Origin: Apilactobacillus kunkeei
GTDB lineage: Bacteria; Bacillota; Bacilli; Lactobacillales; Lactobacillaceae
Length of the DNA stretch: 64,000 nt
Assembly (NCBI RefSeq): GCF_001308195.1
Contig: NZ_JXDF01000031.1
Span: 1-64,000 of the forward strand
Direction: 5' to 3'
Shown here: positions 9,779 to 19,573 of the stretch, piece by piece
How positions within the stretch are numbered: position 1 is the first letter of the stretch
How the letters are laid out: each line of letters opens with the position of its first letter
Translations under genes and position numbers: made by a program
Notes under the pieces: generated by a model
Database searches by the model: none
The model's input: the letters and a program-made list of their open reading frames with translations, nothing else
What the model was told of the DNA's origin: nothing

Positions 9779-11875
9779 TTACTTGTTTTCACTAATTACG
9801 ACAGTACCATCTTCCATTTCAGCCTTTAAGTGCTTAATGTCTTCATGGTCTAGGTAGAAGTCAGTAATCTTGTCTCTGATTTCTTGTTCAACTACTCGAC
9901 GTAGTGGACGAGCTCCCATGGCTTCATCATATCCTTGTTCAATTAAGTGGTTCTTAACATCATCTGATACGACAACATCCATGTCTTTCTTAGCTAATGT
10001 AGCATTCACATCTGCTAACATTAAATCAACAATTTCTTTCAAGTCATCCTTTGTTAAGTGGGAGAATTCAACGATTGCATTGAATCTGTTTAAGAATTCT
10101 GGACGGAAGTATGGAGCTAGACGATCCATTAGCTTCTTGTCCTTGTCGTCGTCACCAGTAAGTGCTTCGTTACCGAAACCAGCGTTTGAAGTAGCAATTA
10201 CAACAGTGTTTTTAAAGTTAACCACATTTCCTTGACCGTCTGTTAAACGACCATCGTCTAATACTTGTAGAAGAAGTGTTAGCACTTGTGGGTTAGCCTT
10301 TTCGATTTCATCTAATAATACGATTGAGTATGGGTTTCTACGAACCTTTTCAGTCAAAGTATTGTTGTTGTCGTTGTATCCAACGTATCCAGCTGAAGCA
10401 CCGATTAACTTGGAAACGGCAGTTGGGTCGGAGTATTCTGACATATCTAGACGGATAATGTTGTTCTTGTTACCAAACATGTCCTTAGCTAATTGCTTAG
10501 CAAGTTCAGTCTTACCTACACCAGTAGGACCTACGAATAAGAATGAACCAATTGGACGGTTACCTTCGTCAAAGCCGGCACGGTTTCTACGGATAGCACG
10601 AGCGACCGCAGCAACAGCTTCGTCTTGGCCAATTACCTTGCCTTTTAGACGGTCGCCCATAGTCTTTAATCTTTCGATGTCAGTGCTGCTCATCTTAGCA
10701 ACAGGAACCCCAGTTAATCTTTCAACTGACTTAGCAACATCGTTGACAGTAGCAGTGACTTTCTTTTCGTCACTCTTGTTGTCGATTTGCTTTTGTAGTT
10801 CTTCAATCTTGTTCTTGTGGTTTAATGCTGATTCGTAATCTTCCTTAGCTGCAGCATCTTCTTGAGCCTTCTTTTCTGCTTCAATCTCATCTTCGATTTG
10901 CTTTTGATCTAAGACTGGATGTTGAGCAGATAAGTGTGCAGCAGTCATATCTACTAGGTCAATGGCCTTGTCAGGTAGACTTCTTTGTGGAATGTATTGA
11001 ACTGAGTAGTCTACAGCAGCTTTCAATACTTCGTCAGGCAAAATCACATTGTGGTGTTCTTCATATAATGGACGAATACCTTTCAAGATTGCTAAAGTAG
11101 TTTCTTCACTTGGCGCCTTAATTTGTACTTCGTTGAAACGACGTGACAAAGCAGCGTCCTTTAGGATTGTGTTTCTATATTCATCTTGGGTAGTAGCACC
11201 GATAACGGTAATTTCACCACGAGATAATGCAGGCTTGATAATATCTGCCAATCCCTTGGATCCACTTTCGTCGCCGGCATTACCAGCACCTAGGATTTGG
11301 TGGATTTCGTCGAAGAATAGAATAACGTTACCCTTTTCTTGGACTTCCTTAATTAAGTTTTGAATGTTTTCTTCAAAACTACCACGGTATTGAGTTCCGG
11401 CTTCTAGACCAGAGATATCAATACTAATAACTTCCTTATTCTTAATTGATGCAGGTACGTCGCCCTTAACAATTGCTTGAGCTAAACCTTCAACAACGGC
11501 AGTCTTACCGACACCGGCGTCACCAACTAATACAGGGTTGTTCTTGATTCTTCTGGATAATACTTCTGCAGTTTCTTGGATTTCCTTGTCTCTTCCAATT
11601 ACTGGGTCTAACTTATTATCTCTAGCTTCTTGAGTTAAGTTTCGACCTAACTTTTCAAGAATTCCTCCTTTATTAGATGCAGCTTTTTGTTGGGTATTAG
11701 GTTGGCCACCTTGTAGTTGGCCACTTCTTCTTAATTCTTCTAATTGTTCTGGGGTAACTTCTTGACCATTAATCATGTATCGACGTTGGGTATTTGAGTT
11801 ACCTGTATCGCCTAAAAATTGGTTAAAAATTTTGTCAAAATCATCGTTAAATGGATCAAATGGACTTCTTGCCAT
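9779..11875 (-). CDS. clpL: ClpL chaperone ATPase
   Basis: The protein has 698 residues, the size of ClpL. The start is the ATG at 11875 (MARSPFDPF), preceded by GAGGG; an in-frame extension to 11995 is leader RNA. It has two AAA+ modules. The first Walker A is GDAGVGKT, with [12 protein letters not shown]; the second is GPTGVGKT, with [11 protein letters not shown]. There is a short coiled middle region and the ClpL N-terminal motif [19 protein letters not shown]. There is no ClpP-binding tripeptide that I can identify and no zinc finger, unlike ClpE. ClpL is a heat- and acid-stress disaggregase in lactobacilli. A perfect CtsR operator upstream explains its regulation. Confidence 0.95.
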   Translation of the reverse strand: MARSPFDPFNDDFDKIFNQFLGDTGNSNTQRRYMINGQEVTPEQLEELRRSGQLQGGQPNTQQKAASNKGGILEKLGRNLTQEARDNKLDPVIGRDKEIQETAEVLSRRIKNNPVLVGDAGVGKTAVVEGLAQAIVKGDVPASIKNKEVISIDISGLEAGTQYRGSFEENIQNLIKEVQEKGNVILFFDEIHQILGAGNAGDESGSKGLADIIKPALSRGEITVIGATTQDEYRNTILKDAALSRRFNEVQIKAPSEETTLAILKGIRPLYEEHHNVILPDEVLKAAVDYSVQYIPQRSLPDKAIDLVDMTAAHLSAQHPVLDQKQIEDEIEAEKKAQEDAAAKEDYESALNHKNKIEELQKQIDNKSDEKKVTATVNDVAKSVERLTGVPVAKMSSTDIERLKTMGDRLKGKVIGQDEAVAAVARAIRRNRAGFDEGNRPIGSFLFVGPTGVGKTELAKQLAKDMFGNKNNIIRLDMSEYSDPTAVSKLIGASAGYVGYNDNNNTLTEKVRRNPYSIVLLDEIEKANPQVLTLLLQVLDDGRLTDGQGNVVNFKNTVVIATSNAGFGNEALTGDDDKDKKLMDRLAPYFRPEFLNRFNAIVEFSHLTKDDLKEIVDLMLADVNATLAKKDMDVVVSDDVKNHLIEQGYDEAMGARPLRRVVEQEIRDKITDFYLDHEDIKHLKAEMEDGTVVISENK

Positions 11876-11979
11876 AGTACATCCCTCACATTTCATATAA
11901 TATTTTATTTTCAAATACATTAGCCAAACACGGCATGTATTAGATAAGGCTTTTAGTTGTTCTCTTATTTCCTTATCCA

Positions 11980-12038
11980 AAGAATATAATACCACCTAAA
12001 TTACATAATTCAATACTAAATTTGACCTTTTTTGACCT
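11980..12038 (-). promoter_or_regulatory. CtsR operator and promoter of clpL
   Basis: On the minus strand the 18-nt direct repeat AGGTCAAAAAAGGTCAAA (12021-12038) matches the CtsR consensus (RGTCAAAnAnRGTCAAA) exactly. It is followed by a TTGAAT -35 and a TATTAT -10 with a 16-nt spacer. CtsR is the class III heat-shock repressor. The transcript would carry a leader of roughly 100 nt. The remainder of the 412-nt gap to glnP holds no gene that I can see. Confidence 0.9.
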
Positions 12039-12287
12039 TTTTCTTACATATACGCTTAAAACCCTTGATATATAAGGATTTCTGTAAAAGTAAAATTTTC
12101 CTAAAGTTTTGTTTTTAGTTTTATACAAGTAATTACATGTTATATTTTGTGACATAAAAGCTTAATTTTTTAAAAAATATTTCGAATTCAGATATACAAT
12201 CTTTGTTAGTTCTGATATTATAAAAACAAGCAATGTTATGAAATATAACGTGGAAAAGAAATACTACTTTGAAAAGGGGTTTTACTA

Positions 12288-13733
12288 ATGAAGCGACATT
12301 TTCCAGTAATCCGATGGTTAATGGTATTAAGCATCGGATTGGTCGTTGCTCTTGGTTTATTCTCAGCACCTATTAAATCAAATGCTGCAGAAAAGACTTA
12401 TCAAATTGGTACGGATGTGACGTTCCCACCATTTGAATACGCTAACGACAACAATAAATACGTCGGAATTGATATTGACTTAATGAATGCAATCGCCAAG
12501 GATCAAGGTTTTAAAGTAAACTTTAAACCAACCAGTTTTAATGGAGCTATTCAAGCTGTTCAATCTGGTCAATTAAATGGTATGGTCGCTGGTATGTCAG
12601 TCACTCCAGAACGTAAAGGGACATTTGATTTCTCTACAGCATATTACAATTCTGGTGTTGTAATGGCTGTGTCTCAAAACAATAATGACATTAAGAGTTT
12701 AAAAGACCTAAAAGGTAAAACAATTGCAGTTAAGACAGGAACCACAGGTGCTCAATATGCACAATCCATTCAAAAGAAATATGGGTTTAAAATAAGCACT
12801 TTTGATGATTCAAGTAACGTATATGAAGATGTCTTGACTGGTAACTCAGTTGCTTGTTTCGATGATGAACCCGTTCTAAGATATGGTATCAATCAAGGAA
12901 CTAAACTAAAAATTGTTACTAAACCTGCAGCAGGTACTCCTATCGCACTTGGTGTAAAAAAAGGAACTAATAAAGATCTTGTAGAAAAGTTCAATGCTGG
13001 TCTTGCTCACTTAAAGAAAAATGGTGAGTATAAAAAAATCATGGACAAGTACTTAAATGCTAAGAAAAACACTGAAGATAATCATTCATTCTTTGGTATT
13101 CTAAAGCAAAACAAAACTTTCCTATGGCAAGGTTTCCTACAAACATTGTGGCTAACAATTGTTTCTATTATTTTTGCTACCATTTTCGGTGTAATCTTTG
13201 GACTATTTGGTGTTCTACCAATCAAGTTCTTCCGTGGACTTTCATCAACAGTTATCTACTTATTTAGAGGTATGCCTCTACTAGTTCTAGCACTATTTAT
13301 TTACACTGGTATTCCAACATTAACCGGTACTAGAATTCCTGCATTCATCGCTGGTGTTATTACATTAATGCTAGATGAAGGTGCATACATCGCCGCTTTT
13401 GTTAAGGGTGGTATTGAATCAGTTGATAAAGGTCAAATGGAAGCTGCCAGATCACTTGGTTTACCATTCGGTAAGTCAATGAGAAAGGTTATCCTACCTC
13501 AAGGTGTTAAGTTAATGGTTCCATCATTCATTAACCAATTCATCATTACCTTGAAGGATACTTCAATCCTATCAATCATTGGTATTCTAGAACTTACTCA
13601 AACTGGTAAGATTATCATCGCTAGAAACCTTGAAGGATTCAAAGTTTGGGCAATGGTTGCAATTATTTACTTAGTTGTAATCACCCTATTAACTTGGCTA
13701 TCAAACTGGGTAAAAAGGAGAGCTAAGATATGA
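12288..13733 (+). CDS. glnP: Glutamine-type ABC transporter, fused binding protein and permease
   Basis: The protein has 481 residues. Residues 1-34 are a signal/anchor segment ending SNAAEK. Residues about 36-265 are a type 3 solute-binding domain ([33 protein letters not shown]). Residues about 280-478 are a His/Glu/Gln permease domain with the EAA loop [21 protein letters not shown]. Fusion of substrate-binding domain and permease is characteristic of GlnP in lactic acid bacteria; it pairs with GlnQ, whose gene overlaps this one by 4 nt (ATGA). It imports glutamine and perhaps glutamate or asparagine. AAAGGGG lies upstream of the ATG. Only one binding domain is present, whereas Lactococcus GlnP has two. 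Confidence 0.92.
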   Translation: MKRHFPVIRWLMVLSIGLVVALGLFSAPIKSNAAEKTYQIGTDVTFPPFEYANDNNKYVGIDIDLMNAIAKDQGFKVNFKPTSFNGAIQAVQSGQLNGMVAGMSVTPERKGTFDFSTAYYNSGVVMAVSQNNNDIKSLKDLKGKTIAVKTGTTGAQYAQSIQKKYGFKISTFDDSSNVYEDVLTGNSVACFDDEPVLRYGINQGTKLKIVTKPAAGTPIALGVKKGTNKDLVEKFNAGLAHLKKNGEYKKIMDKYLNAKKNTEDNHSFFGILKQNKTFLWQGFLQTLWLTIVSIIFATIFGVIFGLFGVLPIKFFRGLSSTVIYLFRGMPLLVLALFIYTGIPTLTGTRIPAFIAGVITLMLDEGAYIAAFVKGGIESVDKGQMEAARSLGLPFGKSMRKVILPQGVKLMVPSFINQFIITLKDTSILSIIGILELTQTGKIIIARNLEGFKVWAMVAIIYLVVITLLTWLSNWVKRRAKI

Positions 13734-14467
13734 GCAAAATTAAAGTAACTGATTTACACAAGCAATACGCAGACAACCATGTCTTACGTGGTGTAGATTT
13801 AGAAGTTAAAGATAACGAAGTAGTTGTTATTATCGGCCCTTCCGGTTCAGGTAAGTCAACTCTATTAAGAACTTTAAACAAATTAGAAGAACCAACTTCA
13901 GGTTCAGTGGTTGTTCATGGTACTGACATCGCCCAAAAAGGTGTTAACATTGATCAAGTTCGTGAACAAATCGGTATGGTATTCCAACACTTTAACCTAT
14001 TTAATAACCTATCAGTTGGTAAAAACATTATGTTAGCCCCTGTTGAATTAGGTAAGCTATCAAAAGAAGATGCTGTAAAACAAGCAAAGAAGTTACTAGG
14101 GGTTGTTGGTCTGGAAAATAAATTTGACGCCCCTGTAAATTCACTATCTGGTGGTCAAAAACAACGTGTTGCTATTGCACGTGCTTTAGCAATGAACCCA
14201 GACATCATGCTATTTGATGAACCTACTTCTGCTCTTGATCCAGAAATGGTCGGTGACGTTTTAAACGTTATGAAGAAGTTAGCTAAAGAAAAAGGTATGA
14301 CAATGGTAGTTGTTACCCATGAAATGGGCTTCGCTAAAGAAGTTGCTGACCGTGTTGTATTCGTAGATGACGGTATCATTCAAGAAGAAGGTACCCCTGA
14401 TGAAATCTTCAATCACCCTAAAAATGATCGTCTAAAATCATTCCTATCAAAGATTTTGGAAGTATAG
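13730..14467 (+). CDS. glnQ: Amino-acid ABC transporter ATPase
   Basis: The protein has 245 residues. Walker A is GPSGSGKST (36-44), the Q-loop sits in VFQHFNLF, the signature is LSGGQKQR and Walker B is [12 protein letters not shown], followed by the switch histidine in VVVTHEMGF. It matches the polar amino-acid importer ATPase family. Its start overlaps the glnP stop by 4 nt, so the two are translationally coupled and form one transporter. Confidence 0.95.
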   Translation: MSKIKVTDLHKQYADNHVLRGVDLEVKDNEVVVIIGPSGSGKSTLLRTLNKLEEPTSGSVVVHGTDIAQKGVNIDQVREQIGMVFQHFNLFNNLSVGKNIMLAPVELGKLSKEDAVKQAKKLLGVVGLENKFDAPVNSLSGGQKQRVAIARALAMNPDIMLFDEPTSALDPEMVGDVLNVMKKLAKEKGMTMVVVTHEMGFAKEVADRVVFVDDGIIQEEGTPDEIFNHPKNDRLKSFLSKILEV

Positions 14468-14474
14468 TATTGAA

Positions 14475-14503
14475 GGACCTCGCTTATGCGGGGTTCTTTT
14501 TTT
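14475..14503 (+). terminator. Terminator after glnPQ
   Basis: A 9-bp stem (GGACCTCGC/GCGGGGTTC) has a TTAT loop and is followed by T7. Confidence 0.88.
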
Positions 14504-14514
14504 GTGCATTTTGC

Positions 14515-14560
14515 TTGCATTTTTGTTTTGTCCCCTTTATAATTGTTAGCATGCTAACAA
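14515..14560 (+). promoter_or_regulatory. marR-MFS promoter with overlapping MarR operator
   Basis: TTGCAT (14515-14520) and TATAAT (14538-14543) are 17 nt apart. A perfect 18-bp palindrome, TTGTTAGCATGCTAACAA (14543-14560), begins at the end of the -10 and covers the likely start of transcription. That is the expected position for an autorepressing MarR protein, and the regulator gene follows directly. Confidence 0.88.
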
Positions 14561-14579
14561 AATCTAGGAAGTGATATTC

Positions 14580-15002
14580 ATGACAGAAAATATTGGTAGA
14601 CAGTTAAAAATTGCATCAACCCAACTTACAAAACAATTTGATAAGTTTGCGATTCAATACGATTTAACAAGTATGCAGATGTCTGTAATAGACTTCTTGA
14701 CCCTGTTTAAAGATCAAGAAATGTTTCAAAAGGACATCGAACACGAATTTAATATCCGTCGTTCCACCGCTTCAACGTTATTGAAGCGAATGGAAGATAA
14801 GGGATTAATACGCCGTGTTGAATCGAACAAGGATGCTCGTCAAAAACAAGTCATCCTAACCGATTTATCCGTTCAATACGAAGACGACATTCAAAAGTTC
14901 ATGGTTGAAACACAACAACAAATCCATAGTTTCTTGTCTGATGAAGAATACGCTTCCCTAGAGAGTAGCTTAGCAAAAATCATTAAACATATGGGGGATT
15001 AA
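14580..15002 (+). CDS. MarR-family transcriptional regulator
   Basis: The protein has 140 residues from the ATG at 14580; AGGAAGTG lies upstream, and an in-frame GTG at 14571 falls within that ribosome site. The winged helix is visible in FNIRRSTASTLLKRMEDKGLIRRVESNKDARQKQVILT (about 55-95). It is separated by 2 nt from an MFS efflux gene and sits behind a palindromic operator. It is most likely a repressor of its own operon, released by a toxic or phenolic ligand. The ligand is unknown. Confidence 0.9.
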   Translation: MTENIGRQLKIASTQLTKQFDKFAIQYDLTSMQMSVIDFLTLFKDQEMFQKDIEHEFNIRRSTASTLLKRMEDKGLIRRVESNKDARQKQVILTDLSVQYEDDIQKFMVETQQQIHSFLSDEEYASLESSLAKIIKHMGD

Positions 15003-15004
15003 TA

Positions 15005-16381
15005 ATGGATAACAAAATTTCATTAAAGACATTACTGTCAGTTATTGCAGCTGGAATTATGTCATTTAGTGGTGTTGTTATTGAAACTTCAATGAACATC
15101 ACCTTCCCAACTTTGATGCGCGACTTCAACGTGGGAACCAGTACTGTCCAATGGATGACTACAATTTATTTGCTTATTGTATCAATCGTTGTTCCGCTTT
15201 CAGCAATATTAAATCGTAACTTTAAAACCAAGCAATTATTTATCGTATCAAACTTACTATTTATTATAGGAGTTGTTTGTGACTTAACCGCACCATCATT
15301 TACATTCCTATTAATCGGTCGTGTAATTCAAGGATTCGGAACTGGAATTGCACTACCATTGATGTTTAACATCATCTTGGATCAAGTACCTGCTGAAAAA
15401 ATCGGTGTCATGATGGGGGTCGGTAACTTGATTACCGCCATCGCCCCTGCCGTTGGTCCAACTTTCGGTGGAATTGTGGTATCTTCAATCGGTTGGCGTT
15501 ACATCTTCGCCATCCTATTACCAATACTCGTGATTTCATTAATCTTAGGTGTCTTAAACATCGAACAAAAACGCGAAATTAAAAAGACTAGCCTAGACTT
15601 TGTTGGCCTAATCCTAATCGTGATTACATTCACTGGTTTAGTATATGGTTTCTCCAACATGGGTGCCGGTAACATCCTAAGTGCTGTTGTCATTCTTCCA
15701 ATCATCATTGGTGTGATTGCTTTGATTACTCTTTACATGCACTGCATTAGAAGCAAGAATGCTATCTTGGACCTATCTGTTCTTAAAAACCAAAAGTTTG
15801 CTGGTCACATTGTTGGATTCTTCATCCTACAATTCATCACATTAGGTTTATCATTCATCTTGCCTAACTACGTGCAAATCGTAAACCACTCATCCGCGTT
15901 CATTGCTGGTCTATTGGTATTACCCGGTGCCGCAATTGGTGCCATCTTAGCCCCACTATCTGGTAATTTGTACGACCGTTTCGGTGCTTACAAGCCACTA
16001 GCACTAGGAATGTTATTTGGACTAATTGGTTTGGTATTATTCGCCATCTTTGGAACTCATTTGAGTAACACCATGATTTTAATCTTCTACGTAATTTACA
16101 TGCTATGCATAGGACTATCATTTGGTAATATTATGACAAGTGGATTAAGCCAATTAGATGGTGAACAAAGAACAGACGGCAACGCCGTATTCAACACCCT
16201 TCAACAAATCTCAGGTGCCATTGCCACTTCCATCGTTTCTGCTATTATTACTATCAGTCAATTGAGTAATAATAACGAAGCTACTGGAACTGCGGTTGGA
16301 TCACTTCACGCGTTGATTTTATTACTAGTATTAATCGTGATTGCTAGTCTAATCTTAAACGCCGTTGTAAAACGAAAATAG
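15005..16381 (+). CDS. DHA2-type multidrug MFS transporter
   Basis: The protein has 458 residues and about 14 hydrophobic helices. The antiporter motif C region reads AIAPAVGPTFGG, and the cytoplasmic loop motif is LIGRVIQGFGTG. This fits the EmrB/QacA drug:H+ antiporter family. It forms an operon with the upstream MarR regulator, 2 nt apart, so expression is probably induced by its substrates. Substrates cannot be predicted. Confidence 0.9.
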   Translation: MDNKISLKTLLSVIAAGIMSFSGVVIETSMNITFPTLMRDFNVGTSTVQWMTTIYLLIVSIVVPLSAILNRNFKTKQLFIVSNLLFIIGVVCDLTAPSFTFLLIGRVIQGFGTGIALPLMFNIILDQVPAEKIGVMMGVGNLITAIAPAVGPTFGGIVVSSIGWRYIFAILLPILVISLILGVLNIEQKREIKKTSLDFVGLILIVITFTGLVYGFSNMGAGNILSAVVILPIIIGVIALITLYMHCIRSKNAILDLSVLKNQKFAGHIVGFFILQFITLGLSFILPNYVQIVNHSSAFIAGLLVLPGAAIGAILAPLSGNLYDRFGAYKPLALGMLFGLIGLVLFAIFGTHLSNTMILIFYVIYMLCIGLSFGNIMTSGLSQLDGEQRTDGNAVFNTLQQISGAIATSIVSAIITISQLSNNNEATGTAVGSLHALILLLVLIVIASLILNAVVKRK

Positions 16382-16385
16382 CAAT

Positions 16386-16418
16386 AAAAAAGCCTAACGT
16401 TTAAAACGTTAGGCTTTT
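16386..16418. terminator. Shared terminator, MFS and small convergent gene
   Basis: The stem AAAAGCCTAACGT/ACGTTAGGCTTTT is symmetrical and lies between convergent genes. Confidence 0.88.
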
Positions 16419-16421
16419 GTT

Positions 16422-16664
16422 TTACTTCATTTTTCTGACGCTAATAAAAATTTTAGTTGCAGGATAAAAACTAACATTGAATTCATCCTTGATAGCTTTA
16501 ACAACCTCGCTATCTTCATCATGTTCTTCAATCATGGCACGTACTTTCACAACGTTGTCATAATTGTTCAATGTGTCTCTAATGACACGGTTGTTTCTAA
16601 TGTTTCTAACCACATTATAAATTTCAAGGATAAGTAAAATAAGAATCGAAATTATGGTCCACAT
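16422..16664 (-). CDS. Single-pass membrane protein, unknown
   Basis: The protein has 80 residues: an N-terminal helix (about 3-18) and then a charged cytoplasmic tail (NNYDNVVKVRAMIEEHDEDSEVVKAIKDEF). I do not recognise it. GGAG is 13 nt before the ATG, rather far. A TATAAT -10 (16693-16698, minus strand) and a shared terminator support expression. It is divergent from the YeiH-type gene. Confidence 0.65.
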   Translation of the reverse strand: MWTIISILILLILEIYNVVRNIRNNRVIRDTLNNYDNVVKVRAMIEEHDEDSEVVKAIKDEFNVSFYPATKIFISVRKMK

Positions 16665-16812
16665 ATATAAGTTATCACTCCTATTACTTATAATTATACG
16701 TGATATGGCGATATTATCAAAATCATATTAACTAAAGCTTAACAATTCAACGGTTTAGAAGGGTTGTCATACGTGATATAATTTAAATATTATAAATAAA
16801 GGAGAAATTCAT

Positions 16813-17835
16813 ATGATTGATACGATTAAAAAACGTACCATTGGATTTCTAGCTGCAGCTATTATTGCAATTATTAGTCAATTTCTTACAGCTATTATTC
16901 CAAACATCGGTGGAGCCACCATCGCAATCCTAATCGGAATCGTGTTGGGTAACACCGTTTTAAAACAACCAGTTCTAAGTGCTGGTACCAAGTTTGCTGA
17001 AAAACGATTACTGGAATACTCAGTAATGCTACTTGGCCTTACCATCACTTTCCAAACCATTCTTCAATTACACTGGTCCGGATTACTATTCATCATCATC
17101 CAAATGACCATCACCATTATCGCTGCCATCATGATTGGTAAGTGGCTTCACTTCGGTGAAGGAATTTACCTTTGCATGGCCGGTGGTAACGCGGTTTGTG
17201 GATCATCAGCGATTGCTTCCATCAAACCAGTCATTAATGCTTCCGACGAAGATGCCGGAATGAGTATCACATTGGTAAACCTAATGGGAACCGTAATGAT
17301 GCTAGCTCTTCCAGTCATCGGTACCATGGTATTTGGTCACGTTGACATGCTACGTGGTGCCTTGATTGGTGGTACCGTTCAATCAGTTGGACAAGTTATC
17401 GCCAGTGCAACGATGGTTAACCAAACTACCGTCCAATTCGCAACTCTATTCAAGATTATGCGAATCATCATGCTAGTGGTTGTGGTTACTGTGTTTGCAC
17501 GCATTCATGCTAAAAACGAAGCATTAGCTAACGCCGAAAAAGAAGTTGAAGCAGAAGTAAAGAAAGGTAAGATTGATTTTCTACCATGGTACGTTCTATG
17601 GTTCTTAATCTTCTGTATCCTAAATAGTTTCTTCCACCTTCCAGCTTTCATCGGTAACACTGCTCACCTATTGAGCTCATGGTGTGAAATCATCGCACTA
17701 GCCGCTATTGGTTTACGTCTAAACTTAAAGGCGTTCCTAAAGGCTGGAAAGCGTTTTGCCATTTACAGTGTTTCAGTTGGTCTAATTCAAACCATTGTGG
17801 CACTAATCTTAATCAAGCTGTTAATTCACGCATAA
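16813..17835 (+). CDS. YeiH/UPF0324 family membrane transporter
   Basis: The protein has 340 residues and about ten helices, with the conserved family segments LLEYSVMLLGLTITF, GGNAVCGSSAIASIKPV and GTVQSVGQVIAS. The YeiH family is annotated as putative sulfate exporters; direct evidence for a substrate is thin. GGAG lies 8 nt before the ATG and TATAAT is at 16776. It forms a single-gene unit with its own terminator. Confidence 0.88.
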   Translation: MIDTIKKRTIGFLAAAIIAIISQFLTAIIPNIGGATIAILIGIVLGNTVLKQPVLSAGTKFAEKRLLEYSVMLLGLTITFQTILQLHWSGLLFIIIQMTITIIAAIMIGKWLHFGEGIYLCMAGGNAVCGSSAIASIKPVINASDEDAGMSITLVNLMGTVMMLALPVIGTMVFGHVDMLRGALIGGTVQSVGQVIASATMVNQTTVQFATLFKIMRIIMLVVVVTVFARIHAKNEALANAEKEVEAEVKKGKIDFLPWYVLWFLIFCILNSFFHLPAFIGNTAHLLSSWCEIIALAAIGLRLNLKAFLKAGKRFAIYSVSVGLIQTIVALILIKLLIHA

Positions 17836-17836
17836 T

Positions 17837-17867
17837 AAAAAGACTAGGCAAATGCCTAGTCTTTTTT
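17837..17867. terminator. Shared terminator, YeiH-type gene and adhE-like gene
   Basis: The stem AAAAAGACTAGGCA/TGCCTAGTCTTTTT with a short loop lies between convergent genes. Confidence 0.9.
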
Positions 17868-17869
17868 AA

Positions 17870-19246
17870 TTACATATACTTTTTAATAAGTTCTTCAAAG
17901 TTACTATTCTTACGTGGGTAAGCAATTTTCTTAAGGTTGAGTAAATCAAAGTCAGTAACGTTATGTGAAATGGAGTTAAAGCCCCATGAACCAGTTCCTA
18001 GAGTTAGTGAAGGTTCCAATCCGTTAACGATGCTACCAACACCACCTAGACAGCAAGGAGTATTGACTAGGATACGGCAGGCCTTCATCTTAATACCGAA
18101 TTGGGTAATCACGTCAGAATCAGTTGATCTAATTCCGGCAGTGTGACCTAATCCACCATAGTTTAGGATTGATTCTAGAGTTTCGTATGCATGGTCTGAA
18201 TCAGCTACCTTGTATACTGATACAACTGGTGAAAGCTTTTCACCTGAAAGTAAGTGGTCAAGACCAACTTCAGTTAGTTCTGCGGCCAATACCTTGGTAC
18301 CTTCTGGCACTTCAATTCCGGCCATGTCAGCAATTTGCTTAGCTGAACGACCAGCGATTGGTCCGTTAACACCACCAGTTTCAGGGTTAAACATAGTTTG
18401 TGCTAACTTATCTTGATCTGATTCAGCGATGAAGTATACACCAGCGTCACTTAGGCGTTTCTTCATGTCATCATAGATGGCTGAATCGATTACCAGACTG
18501 TTTTCAGTGGCACAAATCATACCATTATCAAAGGTCTTTGATAATACGATGTCTTTAACTGCTGCATCTAAATCTGCGGACTTTTCAACATATAATGGTG
18601 CGTTACCAGGACCCACACCTAATGCGGGTTTACCACTTGAGTAAGCGGCTTTGACCATGGCAGGTCCACCAGTCGCTAAAATCGTTGCAACACCAGGGTG
18701 ATGAATCAAAGCATTGGTTGCATCAATGCTTGGTTCACTAATCCATTGAATTGAATTCATTGGTGCCCCTGCTTTAACGGCTGCATCTAATACAATTTCA
18801 GCTGCTTTTATTGAGGACTTCAAAGCTTGTGGATGGAAACTAAATACGATTGGGTTTCTAGTCTTCATCGCAATGATTGCCTTAAATAAAGTAGTTGAAG
18901 TTGGGTTGGTAACTGGAGTAACACCAGCTAACACCCCTAATGGTTCTGCAATTGTAACTGTTTTAGCTTCATCGTCTTCATCGATAATTCCAACAGTCTT
19001 ATGATTCTTAATGAAGTTACCAATTTGACCACTGGCAAAAATGTTCTTCATTGTCTTGTCGTGAGTATTTCCACGACCAGTTTCTTCATGAGCCAACTTT
19101 GCCAATTCCGCACTGTTATCTAAACCAGCTTGGACCATTGCATCTACAATTGAGTCTACCTGTGATTGATCTAAACCTTCTAATTCAGTTAATGCAGTAT
19201 GTGCATTGCTTACTAAATTGTTAATCATTTCATCAACTTGAACCAT
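17870..19246 (-). CDS. Acetaldehyde dehydrogenase (ALDH half of AdhE only)
   Basis: The protein has 458 residues from the ATG at 19246, with AAAGGAGG 9 nt upstream. It aligns in pattern with the N-terminal CoA-acylating aldehyde dehydrogenase domain of AdhE: the catalytic cysteine lies in FDNGMICATENS, with GVGPGNAP and SLTLGTGSWGFNSISHNV. Where AdhE continues through a linker into its iron-dependent alcohol dehydrogenase, this protein stops (ELIKKYM) and a terminator follows. The enzyme would reduce acetyl-CoA to acetaldehyde but could not make ethanol by itself. Loss of AdhE function is a known trait of fructophilic lactobacilli. The clean end argues against a sequencing error. Confidence 0.88.
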   Translation of the reverse strand: MVQVDEMINNLVSNAHTALTELEGLDQSQVDSIVDAMVQAGLDNSAELAKLAHEETGRGNTHDKTMKNIFASGQIGNFIKNHKTVGIIDEDDEAKTVTIAEPLGVLAGVTPVTNPTSTTLFKAIIAMKTRNPIVFSFHPQALKSSIKAAEIVLDAAVKAGAPMNSIQWISEPSIDATNALIHHPGVATILATGGPAMVKAAYSSGKPALGVGPGNAPLYVEKSADLDAAVKDIVLSKTFDNGMICATENSLVIDSAIYDDMKKRLSDAGVYFIAESDQDKLAQTMFNPETGGVNGPIAGRSAKQIADMAGIEVPEGTKVLAAELTEVGLDHLLSGEKLSPVVSVYKVADSDHAYETLESILNYGGLGHTAGIRSTDSDVITQFGIKMKACRILVNTPCCLGGVGSIVNGLEPSLTLGTGSWGFNSISHNVTDFDLLNLKKIAYPRKNSNFEELIKKYM

Positions 19247-19293
19247 CAAAAACGCCCTCCTTTAATTTAGATACTCCTAACGTTTTCAATTTG

Positions 19294-19322
19294 ATTGTAT
19301 CAGTGTCAATAAAGGGTTTCAA
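19294..19322 (-). promoter_or_regulatory. Promoter of the adhE-like gene
   Basis: On the minus strand TTGAAA (19317-19322) and TACAAT (19294-19299) are 17 nt apart. They lie 48 nt upstream of the ATG. Confidence 0.65.
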
Positions 19323-19405
19323 CCCATTGATCACCAGAAAATAATTAATTTTCACTATGTTTTTTTGAAGAAAATATCCATTTTTAATTAAAAAATAGGT
19401 CAACT

Positions 19406-19423
19406 TTGTTCACCTAATCACAA
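19406..19423. promoter_or_regulatory. Possible Rex (NADH-sensing) operator
   Basis: TTGTTCACCTAATCACAA matches 10 of 12 fixed positions of TTGTGA-N6-TCACAA. Rex commonly controls adhE. The site lies about 100 nt upstream of the proposed -10, further than usual, so this is weak. Confidence 0.25.
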
Positions 19424-19573
19424 GTCAAAAGTGCTATATTTAGGCCTTTTGATTTCCGCAAATTCAGTAATGATAAACATACTCGATGTCTAGTTTTCAC
19501 CGGCGAAAATTAAATTTTAATTTGAATATCATTATGATATTATTAGGCTTATCAAAACAGAGGAGATGAGCTT

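Noticed and set aside
11876-11995. N-terminal extension of ClpL
   Set aside because: It would translate the leader between the promoter and the well-placed ATG with GAGGG; family proteins start at the MARSPFDPF position.
12133-12369. Minus-strand 78-codon frame over the glnP start
   Set aside because: No ribosome site, overlaps a confident gene start, and has no recognisable protein pattern.
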